Below are positions 21,356-32,213 of a stretch of 64,000 nt of DNA, piece after piece. The stretch lies in NCBI GenBank assembly GCA_963555705.1, contig OY743190.1, positions 12,747,501 through 12,811,500 on the forward strand. Reading direction: 5' to 3'. Position numbers and translations under genes: made by a program. Numbering within the stretch: position 1 is the first letter of the stretch; each line of letters starts with the position of its first letter. The notes under the pieces are model-generated. The model had not been told where the DNA came from and did no database searches. It saw only the letters and a program-made list of their open reading frames with translations. Source of the DNA: Ligustrum vulgare. Its lineage: Eukaryota; Streptophyta; Magnoliopsida; Lamiales; Oleaceae.

Positions 21356-21554
21356 AGGTGGTGGTAGAGTACGGAGTATTCTCACTCTTGAGACACACCA
21401 TAAATTTCTAGGATTTTGTTAATGTTTAATCTTGTGTACCTCAAAAATTTAAGGTGGTAGAGTATGGAGTATTTCTTACTCTTGAAACACACCTTTTTCT
21501 TTATTTCCTCAAAAGGTCAGAGGTGGTAGGATACGGCTACTCCCGAAACACATC
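21356..21554 (+). other. Three related hairpins downstream of the LOG fragment
   Basis: Stem-loops at about 21356-21399, 21452-21493 and 21521-21554 share the pattern AGGTGG-TAGAGTA...TACTCT...CACACCT. The outer arms AGGTG/CACCT and the inner arms AGAGTA/TACTCT pair; the third is shortened. They are matched in number and order after the LOG gene of element B. Confidence 0.7.
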
Positions 21555-21974
21555 TCTCATTTTGAGGATCATAAATGTTTCCCCCTTTTGCGTTTTGCAT
21601 GTATGTCTCGTTTATGCTTCTTCAGGAGCAATAATAATATCATTTCAGTATGTTTAGATGATAATTTTTACTTCTTCTGGAGTAAATATGTACTTCTTCT
21701 GGAATACATAAGTGCTCGTGCAAGAACTTTTCCAGACACTTATCATCTAATATTCATCTCATAATACTGAAGAGATTATTTTCACATTAGCCATATCCGA
21801 GCTATCATATGATATTATCTTGTTATACATCAACATTCTCTTGTTGAATAATTTTCATCCACCCATTCAAATTCAGATATTGGTAACTTCTGGTACCATT
21901 GGATGAAATATTTTTATCAACATTTACCAACTTTTTGGTAATGATAACTTCTGGTATCATTTGATGAAGTATCA

Positions 21975-22215
21975 AATAACAATAATATCACCATGTATAT
22001 AGGTTAAACAATAATAATATCACCATGTATATATGTTGACAACATCCTCTAATATGTTAGAATTAACCAACAATTGAGGTGTTTATAAAATATGAAATAT
22101 GAATATATGTAAAGTATTCTATATATTCAATTGCTAAACCAGCCATATAGGCGGTGTCAACATAATGAAATAATTAAACCAGCCATATAGGCGGAATCGA
22201 AATAATGAAATAATT
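21975..22215. repeat. Short tandem duplications in element A
   Basis: Two copies of a ~35-bp unit containing AATAATATCACCATGTATA (21975-22040), and two copies of a ~43-bp unit with AACCAGCCATATAGGCGG (22136-22210). Non-coding interior of element A. Confidence 0.8.
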
Positions 22216-23161
22216 AAACTAATACATAATGAAATAATTACCTTTCATGAGTGAGCGAGTCGTATCTTCAAATCCAGTCAAGGTATTCATAATAGTCCAA
22301 TCCGTTACGATAATGAGTCATCTCCAGTTAAGGTATAAATCCAGTCCATAAAACTCAATCCATCACGGTATGGCAACTATTATGTTACTTTTAAATCTTT
22401 TAATTTATCGTATTGATTACATAGTAGTGTTAAATAATTTAGAATATATATTTTATTAACACTTATCATCATATCATTAATAATGATTAATAAATTTCAT
22501 TAAATCACGATTAATATATTTTATCGTATCATCAAGGACAAAATCGTCCATATTTTAATATATTAATCATATGGATAAATCAAAACCGTCAATAGATTTG
22601 AAATTTAATTTAGAACAAACTTACTTTTGGTCCGAAGTACAAAATCTCGCCGGAATTTCCGTAAAAATATTTTTTACGACGCCGCCACGTTCGACCGCCG
22701 GAAAATATCCAAAACTGCACCAAACAGAAAAGTAAGACCATAGAAAAATAAAAAACATCGAAATGAACAAACTTCATGTTGACGTCGTCGCCGGATTCCC
22801 AGACACGCGCCACCACGCGCCGATTTGACGTCTGCGCGTGGGCTTCACGCGCCGCCGCGCCGGTGACCCCGCCGTCGACACGCGCCGGTGCCGGAGGATT
22901 GTCCCGTCGCCGTCGTCATGGATCTGTTGTCCGATCGTCATTTGGATTTATGGTTTGGCGTGAATTTGCTTTGAAAGTTTCGGTTTTTTCAACTTTTCTT
23001 CTCCGGTCGATATCTTCTGTTTCAGCGGTCGGATTATCTCCAAATTTCAGGCGAGGCTTCTCCTTGACAAATTCGTTCTGATGGCGGTGGCTGATCGTCG
23101 ATCGGATATCTGGATTGACCGGAATCATTCTTTTCAGTTCGAGAGAAAAGTGCTGATAACG

Positions 23162-23371
23162 TGTTGTAAAACAATAGAGAATATAGAGAGAATCAGAGAT
23201 AATTTCTTATTCTTAATATTTCATAATGAATATAGGCCCCTATTTATAGGGTTGGACAATGGAATAATCATAATATTGAACAATGGCATAATCGTAATAT
23301 ATAAATTTTACAGGAGCATAAGAGTAATTTTCATTCAAATATCTTACCTAATTTTGCCTAATTTTATAACA
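23162..23371 (-). repeat. 5' LTR of element A
   Basis: Same length as the left LTR and nearly identical. It lies about 320 bp upstream of the CWC25 start codon, pointing away from that gene. Confidence 0.9.
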
Positions 23372-23376
23372 GTCCT

Positions 23377-23693
23377 TTATTTTTTTAATTTCTTTCAAAA
23401 GTTGATATATTTTTTTTTTTAAATTAGGTGAATCGAAGTAGTGTCGGGACTAATTATTATCCAAGAAAAGTACAAAACGCAGGCTGATTAAAAAATAGGA
23501 GACCCAAGTACAAGATTATAAAGTGAATTACGATCTGACTCAAGAAAAAAAATTCGAAGACCCTTATCTTTCTTGATTTGTAGCAAAAGAAATTAATCGA
23601 AACCCTAGTTCTGTGGTTTCCCCTTGCTTCCACAGATCCGGAAAGCCAATTAATATTGAATTCCCAGATTTTTTATTTTTTCAATATCTCGAT
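23377..23693 (+). promoter_or_regulatory. Upstream region of the CWC25 gene
   Basis: Non-coding interval between the target duplication of element A and the CWC25 ATG. It contains AAACCCTAG (23600-23608), a telo-box common in plant promoters of translation and RNA-processing genes. No clear TATA box. The transposon sits within what would normally be the proximal promoter. Confidence 0.5.
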
Positions 23694-25975
23694 ATGGCTT
23701 TGAAGTTTCTGAACAAGAAGGGATGGCACACGGGCAGTCTCCGCAATATCGAAAACGTATGGAAAGCCGAACAAAAGCACGATGCAGAACAGAAAAAGCT
23801 CGAGGAGCTTCGCAAGCAGATTAACGAGGAACGGGAACGTTCCGAATTTCGTCAACTTCAGGAACAAGCTGGCCTTATCCCGTATGTTTTTCATTCGTTA
23901 ATAGAAAATTGAATTAAAGAAATTAATTTGAATTTTCTTGTTTACGCTTGCTAATTTGAAATTATGGAATTGCACTTTTTGTAGGAAGCAAGAGCGTTTG
24001 GATTTTTTGTACGATTCAGGATTAGCTGTTGGCAAGGGTGGTTCTAGTTTTAAAGCACTTGAATCCTTACCAAAGACTGACCCTGAGACCGCTGCCTCTT
24101 CCTCTTCAGCCGCTGCCACCAAGGTAATTTCTTTGAATTATAGATTGATTTGTCTCCCCAATTTATGTATATTTGGAATGTTATGTATATGAATTGCTAA
24201 TGTTATAGCAGGAGCACTCATTGGCACCGGGGGCATTATTTGAGGAGAAGCCACAGTCTGCTAATGATGCCTGGAGGAAATTGCACACGGATCCTTTGCT
24301 TTTGATTCGTCAGAGAGAACAGGAAGCACTTTCTCGTGTGAGGAATAACCCTGTCCAGATGGCCATGATTCGAAAATCTGTAAGTTCATTATTGCAATAT
24401 GATTTACTAGGTCATTCACGTGCTTTCGAACGAGTGGTCAGATGCAAATTTGGTGCCATCGTGTCAAAATATATAACAGTAGGTTGATTCTAGTTAGTTT
24501 TATGTTTTGTAGTGTGTGACTCTAATAATTTGTTTGTTTTATGTTCACACATGGAGTAGAATGTCATGGTAGGACTTGTAAGGTACTGTATGAAATAGCT
24601 GGCCATGCTATTGCTAGCCATCATAAATGAGGCAGTAATGCTTAATCTGGTGAACCTTATGTATCAAGACCACTTTCCTATAGGCTATATTGCATTAGAT
24701 TTTTCTTTATAGATGCATTTATAGTTTATAGCCGTGATGGGAAATTATTCACAGCTGCTGTCTTGTTCGCCTCAGGCGAACATCTAGCTGTTGACGTTTG
24801 AGGGGAGTGTTGGTTTTCTGGGGTTCTTCAAGCTTTTGCATGTGGTTGATAGAAAATGAAACTGACCATCTTTTTCCCCTGGTATAAACTTGGATGGATA
24901 TGCTCTTTACTCGGACTTCTATTATATCAGTACTGATTTTCTTTTGGGGTTCTTCTCTTAGTTCTCTATAAGTTTCTGTTTGGAAAATATTGTAAATGAG
25001 TTGGACTGTTTGGCATCCCACTAGTAAAAGTGCACCTAATTTTATGATCTTCAGTCATTTTTTTTTTTTTTTTTCTGTGGAGATTGTACTTGTTGAATGT
25101 AGCTCATCATACCCTGTTGAGAGAAATTATAAAACAACGTTGATAAGCATTATTCCGGAGCTTCGCAGAATGCTAACTGATTCTGACAATTTATCACTTT
25201 CCAGGTTGAAGCTAAGAAGCCCAATGAAAAGAATCATAGTGCAAAAGATGAGAAGAAACAGAGAAAAAAGAGTCACCACAAGAAGTCTAAACATCGGAAG
25301 TATGCATCATCGGAAAGTGGCTCTGACTCCGAAGAGACTGCTCTGCCAGAGGACAAAAGAAGAGATTGCAGCCATCACAATGCCTCAAAATATGACAAGC
25401 CTTCACATAAAGCAGCCTGGAATCTGGAGGAAGAATCAAGTGAAGGGGATGTTTATAGAAGGAAACATTATCACCAGGAGGACAGAGAACGGAGACCTTC
25501 TGGCCATCGTCATATGAAAACTGACGAGAGTGAAGGTCAACAAAGAAGCAAGAGGCATTACGAAGACTCACAACGTAAAGAATATTCTTCAGACCGACAA
25601 GTGGAATCCCGTCATGACAGGAAAAGTCATTTTGATTCTTCTGATAAACCACCGAGGCCTGGTTCAAATAGTAGGAGTCGAGCTTCTGTTAAACTTTCTG
25701 AAGAAGAGAGGGCTGCCCGTCTGCGGGAGATGGAAATGGATGCTGTTCGGCATGAAGAGCAAAAATGGAAACGACTAAAGAAAGCAGAGGTAAATGATGC
25801 ACATGAAGCCATCCATGACTCTGCTTCTCTGGGAAGGAACTTCCTCGATGCTGCTCAAAAGAGCATCTATGGTGCTGAGAAGGGAGGAAGCTCCACCATA
25901 GAGGAGAGTGTTCGCCGTCGAACACATTATTTACAGGGAAGATCAGAAAGCGAAGGCAATGCTTTCCGACGGTAA
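23694..25975 (+). CDS. CWC25: Pre-mRNA splicing factor CWC25 homolog, 4 exons
   Basis: Exons by eye: 23694-23881, 23985-24123, 24209-24379, 25205-25975, all with GT...AG introns and a continuous frame of about 422 codons. The N-terminal CIR-type domain (ALKFLNKKGWHTGSL...VWKAEQKH, residues 2-45) is diagnostic and is followed by a charged coiled coil (EQKKLEELRKQINEERER). The C-terminal half is rich in Lys, Arg, Ser, His and Glu, like many spliceosomal proteins, and ends with a conserved GRNFLDAAQKSIYG segment. In yeast Cwc25 joins the activated spliceosome and promotes the first transesterification; nuclear action is inferred by homology. Exon 3 has a tandem TAG/CAG acceptor. Confidence 0.9.
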
Positions 25976-26221
25976 GATGAGTCATGAATGTTAGAACAAG
26001 GGCACAAACGGCTTCTATCTATCCAACTTTATGTGATGTACATGCTACTATCTTCTTGTAATGAAAAATATTGTCATATCTTGCAAGATTAACAATGACA
26101 TCGTACCAAGAACTGCTGATTTCACTAGAATTTCTACAGCCTCTCTTCAATAGAGGATTTTCTGAGTATCTACAAAAACACGAGGTGTGACTTCGATCAT
26201 AACTTTATAATGATTGTGATT

Positions 26222-26680
26222 TAGGGATGTCAACGAGCCGAGCCGAAGATCAAGGCTCGAACTTGGCTCGAGCTTTTTGAGGTCGAGCTTTTTTTGGCCC
26301 GAGCCGAGCCGAGCCGAGCTAAAGCTCGTCCTCAAAAATAAGGCTCGACTCGAGCTTTTTCCGAGCTGAGCCGAGCCAAGTCCCGAACTTTTACTTTTTT
26401 TCTTATTTTTATAGCAAAAATTCATAAAATTTTTATTGAAAATGTGTATATATAGCAAGTTGAATCGAACTCGTGGTTGAAATTCATTGTTCAAGCTCCC
26501 ATTGAGATTTTTTAGCGGACTTTTTTTTTGCTTGAGCCGAGCCGAGCCAAAGCCCGTCTCTAAAAAAAAAGCTCGGCTCGAACTTTGGCTCGAAATCTCG
26601 AGCTACGAGCCGAGCTTAGCTCGAGCTTTTTCCGAGCCGAGCCCGAACGGTCCGAGCCGACGAGTCGTTTTGCCATCCTA
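26222..26680. mobile_element. hAT-type MITE with 8-bp target duplication
   Basis: A 459-bp element flanked by perfect TTGTGATT duplications (26214-26221, 26681-26688). Ends are TAGGGATGTCAACGAGCC and the complement of GGCAAAACGACTCG..., imperfect inverted repeats of the TAGGGxTGxCAA type seen in hAT elements. Subterminal regions are packed with GAGCCGAGCC / GGCTCGAGC repeats, typical of hAT transposase binding arrays. There is no transposase. Confidence 0.85.
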
Positions 26681-27129
26681 TTGTGATTTGTTTAATTCGT
26701 AGATGATAAATAAATAAATAAATTTAAACAATACAATTTTTTAAAGAATTTTTTAATCTCACATTTTTTATTTTCACTTTTTAATAAAACATCTTACCTT
26801 GAAAAGATAAAAAAATATGTTTTTAAATACCAAAATTTTAACAAAGTGAGGGAATCACTACTCGTTTGCAATGAACTAGTAACACTTGACTGTGATTGTA
26901 TGGGATTTGATTATGCACCGAAAAATTTATTCAGAAGAAAACATGGTTTGTCAAATCATTATTGACGAGAGATGAGCCAAATCGAAAATACCAATCGGAT
27001 AATTGAGAAATGTGGGTCAGTGTTGTGAGTATTTATATGATAAATTGTTTATAAATAGTTGTTTATAAATGATGACGTGTTAACATTTCGTATATCCATT
27101 TTTTTGAAAAGTAACAAATGGTGAGTTAA

Positions 27130-27440
27130 TTGTTTCATTGGCCACCGAAATTTATATGTTGTCACGGTTTAGCAATCCAACTTCAATATGCTTTTAAGTG
27201 GTCACTGAATTTTGAATCGTTTCACCCCGTTAGCCACCGAACTTTATATGCTGTCATGATTTAGCAACTCGACTTCTATATACTTTCAAGTGATCACCAA
27301 ATTTTGTATGCTATCACGTAGTATCCACCAAACTTTAACATATGTATGTATGTATATATGTATGTAAATACACATACAACTTTTATGATGTCCCTTGGGA
27401 GTACCATAAAAATTGCCCACCTGCCATTTGACAGGTGGGC
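27130..27440. repeat. Imperfect repeats and a short hairpin
   Basis: Three diverged copies of a block with CCACCGAAxTTTATATGxTGTCA...TTTAGCAA-C (from about 27140, 27230, 27295) precede a (TATG)n stretch near 27343-27366 and a hairpin GCCCACCTG/CAGGTGGGC (27415-27440). The repeats resemble the fold-back family at 62.2-63.4 kb. No gene. Confidence 0.55.
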
Positions 27441-27888
27441 TTTGGGTGTCAGGAGGGGTCCTCCGATACCCCCAATAGGGGGTGACACGTATGGATTGAG
27501 CTCCGTGCAAAAAAGGAAGAATAGTTAAAAATGAAAGTTTTGCTTCTAATAATTTTTAAAACAATCATAATCTATTCTTGTCTCCCTTTTCTTCACCAAC
27601 TTTACATGTTTCAAGGTGCTTTAAAGGTGAAATGTATTGCTGAGGCACCAAAATTTCAAAATACTGTTCAGAAAACAACATTAGTTGTTAAACTAATACC
27701 ACTAGCTGAATTCAAACCATGAGGTGCGGATCTTAGCTAACAAATATTTAACTTTTTGAGGATTTATACCACCAGATTTTGATTCACCCTTTTCGTCTCC
27801 TTTTTCACGGCCTTCTATACAGAAAACACAGTACTACTGAGGTTCTGCTCAATACCATCTATCTAATACAAGGTTAGGCAGTCATAAA

Positions 27889-28881
27889 ATGGGATGCATA
27901 CCTTCGAAAACAGCAGCAGTTACTCAATCATTAAGCTTCCAAAGAACATCCAAATTCATTCCTGTTTGGGAAGAATTGTTAACTTCCCACAATGCCAATG
28001 AACAGTTTCTTGCGACGACCAATGAACTTACAAACAGAGATCCCAAAACAGCTGCTGAGAGTGCCAAAGGAAAAGAAGATGCAGAAAGCTCATTACAGCC
28101 CCGAGATGCTTTAGGAATGGACGATTTTGGGCAATTGTCAAGGTCGAAAAGCTGTCAAGTAATTCCGGATAAAGAATTCTCCATACAAGATCCTGAGATT
28201 GAGGGCCCTGCTGAAAATAAATTAGATCGGAGAGATAAGAATACCGGAGGCTCTAGAAGCTTTCACACTGTCGAGGAATATGATGCCCTGCTAAAGAGAA
28301 TTCACATGTCTAGCACAAGCAGTAGAGAATCCTTTCGAGTTAACAAGTCATCAGATGAAGATTGCGATGACAGCAACATTCATGGAAAAGCTGAATATTT
28401 TCTGAAGAACAAATCTAACATTAATGAAGGACCTTCAGAGCATAAGCGTTCCAGTTCGAGTCCAACGGAAAAATCAGATGATTTCAAGAATTACAGTCAA
28501 GAAGGGGCTGCGTGTGAGACAGGTTGGAAAAGGAAGGCTGTTGCACAGGGCCTGAAATCACTTGACATGTCACCAGTCGAGTTTCCAGCCATTGCAAGGC
28601 TTAGACAATGGTTTCATGTAGAGGGGCATGTTTACTCTCCTGGAACTTATGTTACTCCAAAATTTGGCAGCTATAATAAGCCAAGTTCTGTGAGAAGAGA
28701 AGAAGATGTGAATGATTCAGTATTTAGTCCAGAAGTAGTGGCTGCTTTTGAAGAGTGCATGCAGCAGCTAGAAGCAGAAGAAGAAAGCATTTTAAGCTGT
28801 ATTAATGGATATCTGCTGGCTAATAATGAAATGGAGAACCATATAGAGGAAGACTGCAACATGGGAATTTTGAACAGGTAG
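27889..28881 (+). CDS. Plant protein of unknown function, probably N-myristoylated
   Basis: A single uninterrupted 330-codon ORF. It begins MGCIPSK, a good N-myristoylation signal (Gly2, Ser6) with Cys3 available for palmitoylation, so attachment to the plasma or another membrane is likely. The middle is polar and Ser-rich (SSTSSRESFRVNKSSDED), probably disordered. A more conserved-looking block lies at residues 229-262 (FPAIARLRQWFHVEGHVYSPGTY). The C-terminus has an acidic helix (VVAAFEECMQQLEAEEESI). I do not recognise a named family. Codon use and lack of stops over nearly 1 kb support a real gene. It is possible that upstream non-coding exons exist. Confidence 0.75.
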   Translation: MGCIPSKTAAVTQSLSFQRTSKFIPVWEELLTSHNANEQFLATTNELTNRDPKTAAESAKGKEDAESSLQPRDALGMDDFGQLSRSKSCQVIPDKEFSIQDPEIEGPAENKLDRRDKNTGGSRSFHTVEEYDALLKRIHMSSTSSRESFRVNKSSDEDCDDSNIHGKAEYFLKNKSNINEGPSEHKRSSSSPTEKSDDFKNYSQEGAACETGWKRKAVAQGLKSLDMSPVEFPAIARLRQWFHVEGHVYSPGTYVTPKFGSYNKPSSVRREEDVNDSVFSPEVVAAFEECMQQLEAEEESILSCINGYLLANNEMENHIEEDCNMGILNR

Positions 28882-30269
28882 AGAAAAATATTGTGTTTCT
28901 TGTTTCTTCAAGCAATTTGCAAGTATAGGAAACTTCCAAGGGTGATGAACGCAGGTGGTCCAGGCTCCATGACGATCTTTGAGAGTTTTTTTCCTGCATT
29001 TAGAGCTCGTTTGGTTTAGGAAATTTTGACGTTTGAAAGAACGTGGGGGTTGAAAGCTGTTAAAAATTGTAAAAGTGATTGGCCTCATAAAAGTGTGGTT
29101 GGAAATGAGTTTTTGAAAAAAGTTGTTCAAAAACTCTTGGATGCTTAGTTGCTTACAATCCCATCCTTTCCTAGATAATTATTGATAGGGATACATCAAT
29201 CAATGCACTGATTGTCTGATTTTGCTGCATCGACGTTCCAACAGGAAGACTGGTATTATTCTTATGTTAATCACGCTTAAGAATTGATAAATTGGTCTTT
29301 GAATCATTTTAGTGCAAAAATTCACTCAAAATTCATCTCCAGCGAAAACTATACCAAAAATTCAGAATAAAACCCCAATTCCCTACTAAAATATTCAGAA
29401 TGTGCCTGATTTTGTCCCAAATTGGGCATTTTGAAGTTCGGCCACAATTACCGTCGGTTATCAGGCAAATGCAAGACTTCTAACACTTCAAATTTTAGCC
29501 AGCTAGAGTTAATAGGCACACACATTCCCCTAACATCTCAAATGGACGCCAAGAAAAATGCATCACTTACAAAATGGAGAAAACCCAGTAGACAACGTGG
29601 TCTGGTGAGCAAGAACCACTTTGTGACACAAGGGTTCTTTTGTCACGTACTTGTGGGTTCTCCAACATTCGAAAGACCTGCACTTAAATAGAGAGCTTGC
29701 TAAGAGAATGGTTTGTGAGGAAAGAGTTTCGCAAAATTCTACTGGATATAAGTCCTCCCTTTTGCCAGCCACCATTTTCATGGGATTAAATTAAACCTGT
29801 GAAAAGATTAACCTATTATATTTCAGCAATTTACAGATAAAAACTTTCAAGCATCTCTTATATAATTTCTTCAACTTGCTAAAACCATCAACTGTATATT
29901 TTCTTCCAAACCAATGGCTCTTTATTTGAGTTAGTGGCTTGCAGTCAATTCCCGCTCAACTCCAGAAAAGATAATGATACAGTAGAAAATTCCATATACA
30001 CATCAATAGTCATCAACAAGTGACATTTCAACGAACAAATCTGCCTTGTGCTGAGATGAAGATTTCATTTGTGGCTGCACCAAGACGCAATCCGAGCTTC
30101 GTATATTCACTTCTATGCAACACCAATAGGGTATTATTTGAGGACACAAGTCAATCTGACAACAAACTTCTGCAAGTATGCAACCCTCAGGCTCCTTTCT
30201 TGAGAAAGTATCATTCCTTCTACAAGAAAGTTTTGCTCCAACAATGTATGCAAAAGGATCAAAAGATAT
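28882..30269. other. Gene-free interval between convergent genes
   Basis: No supported gene. It holds the 3' ends of the gene at 27889-28881 (plus) and of the WD40 gene (minus). A stretch near 29003-29150 (GAGCTCGTTTGGTTTAGG...) looks like part of a small inverted-repeat MITE related to others in the WD40 introns. Confidence 0.4.
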
Positions 30270-32180
30270 TCACATTAGGGTGTCTAGATATGAGTAGTTC
30301 CTGCATCGGTTGTACTGAAAAAGGCTACCATAAGTGCGATCCCACACTCCAATGAAGAGGGAATCTGTATCAGGGCTGAAAGAAAGCCCAGAGATCTCGC
30401 CAAAAAAATCAATCTCTTGTTCTTTCTCAAAATCATTCTTCACATCATAGACATGAACAAAATCAGCTGGCTCAGCCATCGCCATGAATTGCCCATCAGA
30501 TGTGAAACGGATTGATCGAATAGCACCTAGATTTCCTCTAAGTACATCAACTGGCTTTGACAGGTTCCGAGCATCCCATATACGGCAAGTCTTGTCCTGG
30601 TTTCCAGTGGCAAAGATGTGACCATTTGGATGCCATGCAGAAGCAAAAGAGAAATCCAAGTGCCCATGTAGATGCGTGAGAGTCTACCATAAAAAAAGAG
30701 TCGATAAGTGAAAAAAATTCTTAATCCGCTAGCCACTTAATCTGGAATTATATATCAGATCTTTCCACAGTCCAATTAGTTTCAGAAATGGAACATATGG
30801 GGATACTACCTTCCCAGTTTGAGAATCCACCAGCATTCCATCAGGGTTGTCTCCAACGATAACGACGACTTTGCCATCTGGACTCAGGGAGGTATGCTGT
30901 AAACAAACAGAAAGCAAAATGGTTATAACCTTCGAAATGGACATGCACTATTAAATGCACAGAAGGCTGTATCGTTATATGCTTCAAAATAGGGAAAAAT
31001 TCAATCTGCAATATGAACACACCGAAAGCATGATTGCCATACCTTTTAAAATGGAAGGGAAAAAATTAATATGAAAAGCTAATCAATTATTTCGAATATA
31101 AAGCTTATCACTTTAAACTTTTTGGAAAGCATGCCATGGGGAAATTATCTCGTAACAAAAAATAAAATAATATCACATGTAGTGGGCTGAATCTTTGCTT
31201 TGCAGCCCCAAAACTGACCCTCGTGCACAAGATCTGGTGGTTGCTTGTTATGAATAATATAATAGGGAATATAGAATATAACACATTCCTAAATTTCATC
31301 CTCATGATCATATTAACTGGTGGTTGCTTTATATGAAAATGTTTAGTGACTATATAGAGAAGATACTGAGATTACTGTGATAGGTACATACATGGGACAG
31401 TAACAAATTGATAAATAAAAATAAAGAGCACTGAGAAGTTGATTCTTCCACGATCTCTAACCTTCAAAGGTTTAGGAAATATTGTTACGAACTGGCAGAG
31501 ATAGCCACTCACAATTTCAATCCATGTACAACAAAGGAAACCAAACTCCCAGCATACACCCACCTCTCCGGACCAAAAAAATAGATAAATAAAAAATAAT
31601 GGCAGTAACTATGAGATTCAATTGCAGAAGCAGCAGAAGATAAGCATGCACAGAACTCGCAGACTAGTAAGTTCAATAATAACATCAACAGCAACGAATA
31701 AATTGATCTTTCCAAAGTCAGAACAGTAATATGGCTCTATTTTCAGACCAACGGTCTATTATTCTTTAGGTTATATAATCACGTGCTACATTAATTGATC
31801 TTACTTATCAAACACCAAATAGAGAATCAAGATCTTCTTCCTACTGTTTCAACTTCATATGTTACTCATGCTAGCTTTCTGCAAGCAATTAATATCCATT
31901 AGCATGTATAGATAATTAAATTAAACTTGACTACACTATACTATAATATTTCTCCTTTGATAAAAATCAATGTTCCAATTTAAAAGATCATCTCGCTTAC
32001 CGATTGGCAGATGTAGGCAAAATATCAACCCAATATTTGAATTCGTAAATTTATCAGTTGGTACCAAAAAGTTTCAGAATTTCAGAGGACAAATAATAGG
32101 TATTTATTCCGAGAGTAGCCCAAAGCAATTATTGCAACCAATAAACAAAGGAGTGTCTGCCCATTTTTATGTGAGTTGAG

Positions 32181-32213
<33 letters not shown>

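Larger units (their letters stand above)
17502..23371 (-). mobile_element. Non-autonomous LTR retrotransposon 'A' carrying an antisense gene cassette
   Basis: Bounded by 210-bp direct repeats and a perfect 5-bp target duplication GTCCT (17497-17501 and 23372-23376). A purine tract (TTCAAGGGGGAG in element sense) abuts the left LTR. The right LTR is followed, in element sense, by GTTATCAGCACTT, a primer site I associate with plant copia elements. I find no gag or pol. The 5.45-kb interior holds copia-type 3' repeats, AT-rich filler and, on the opposite strand, an ORF for a Cys-rich basic protein followed by a LOG fragment. I count about six LTR mismatches in 210, so the insertion is moderately old. 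Confidence 0.85.
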
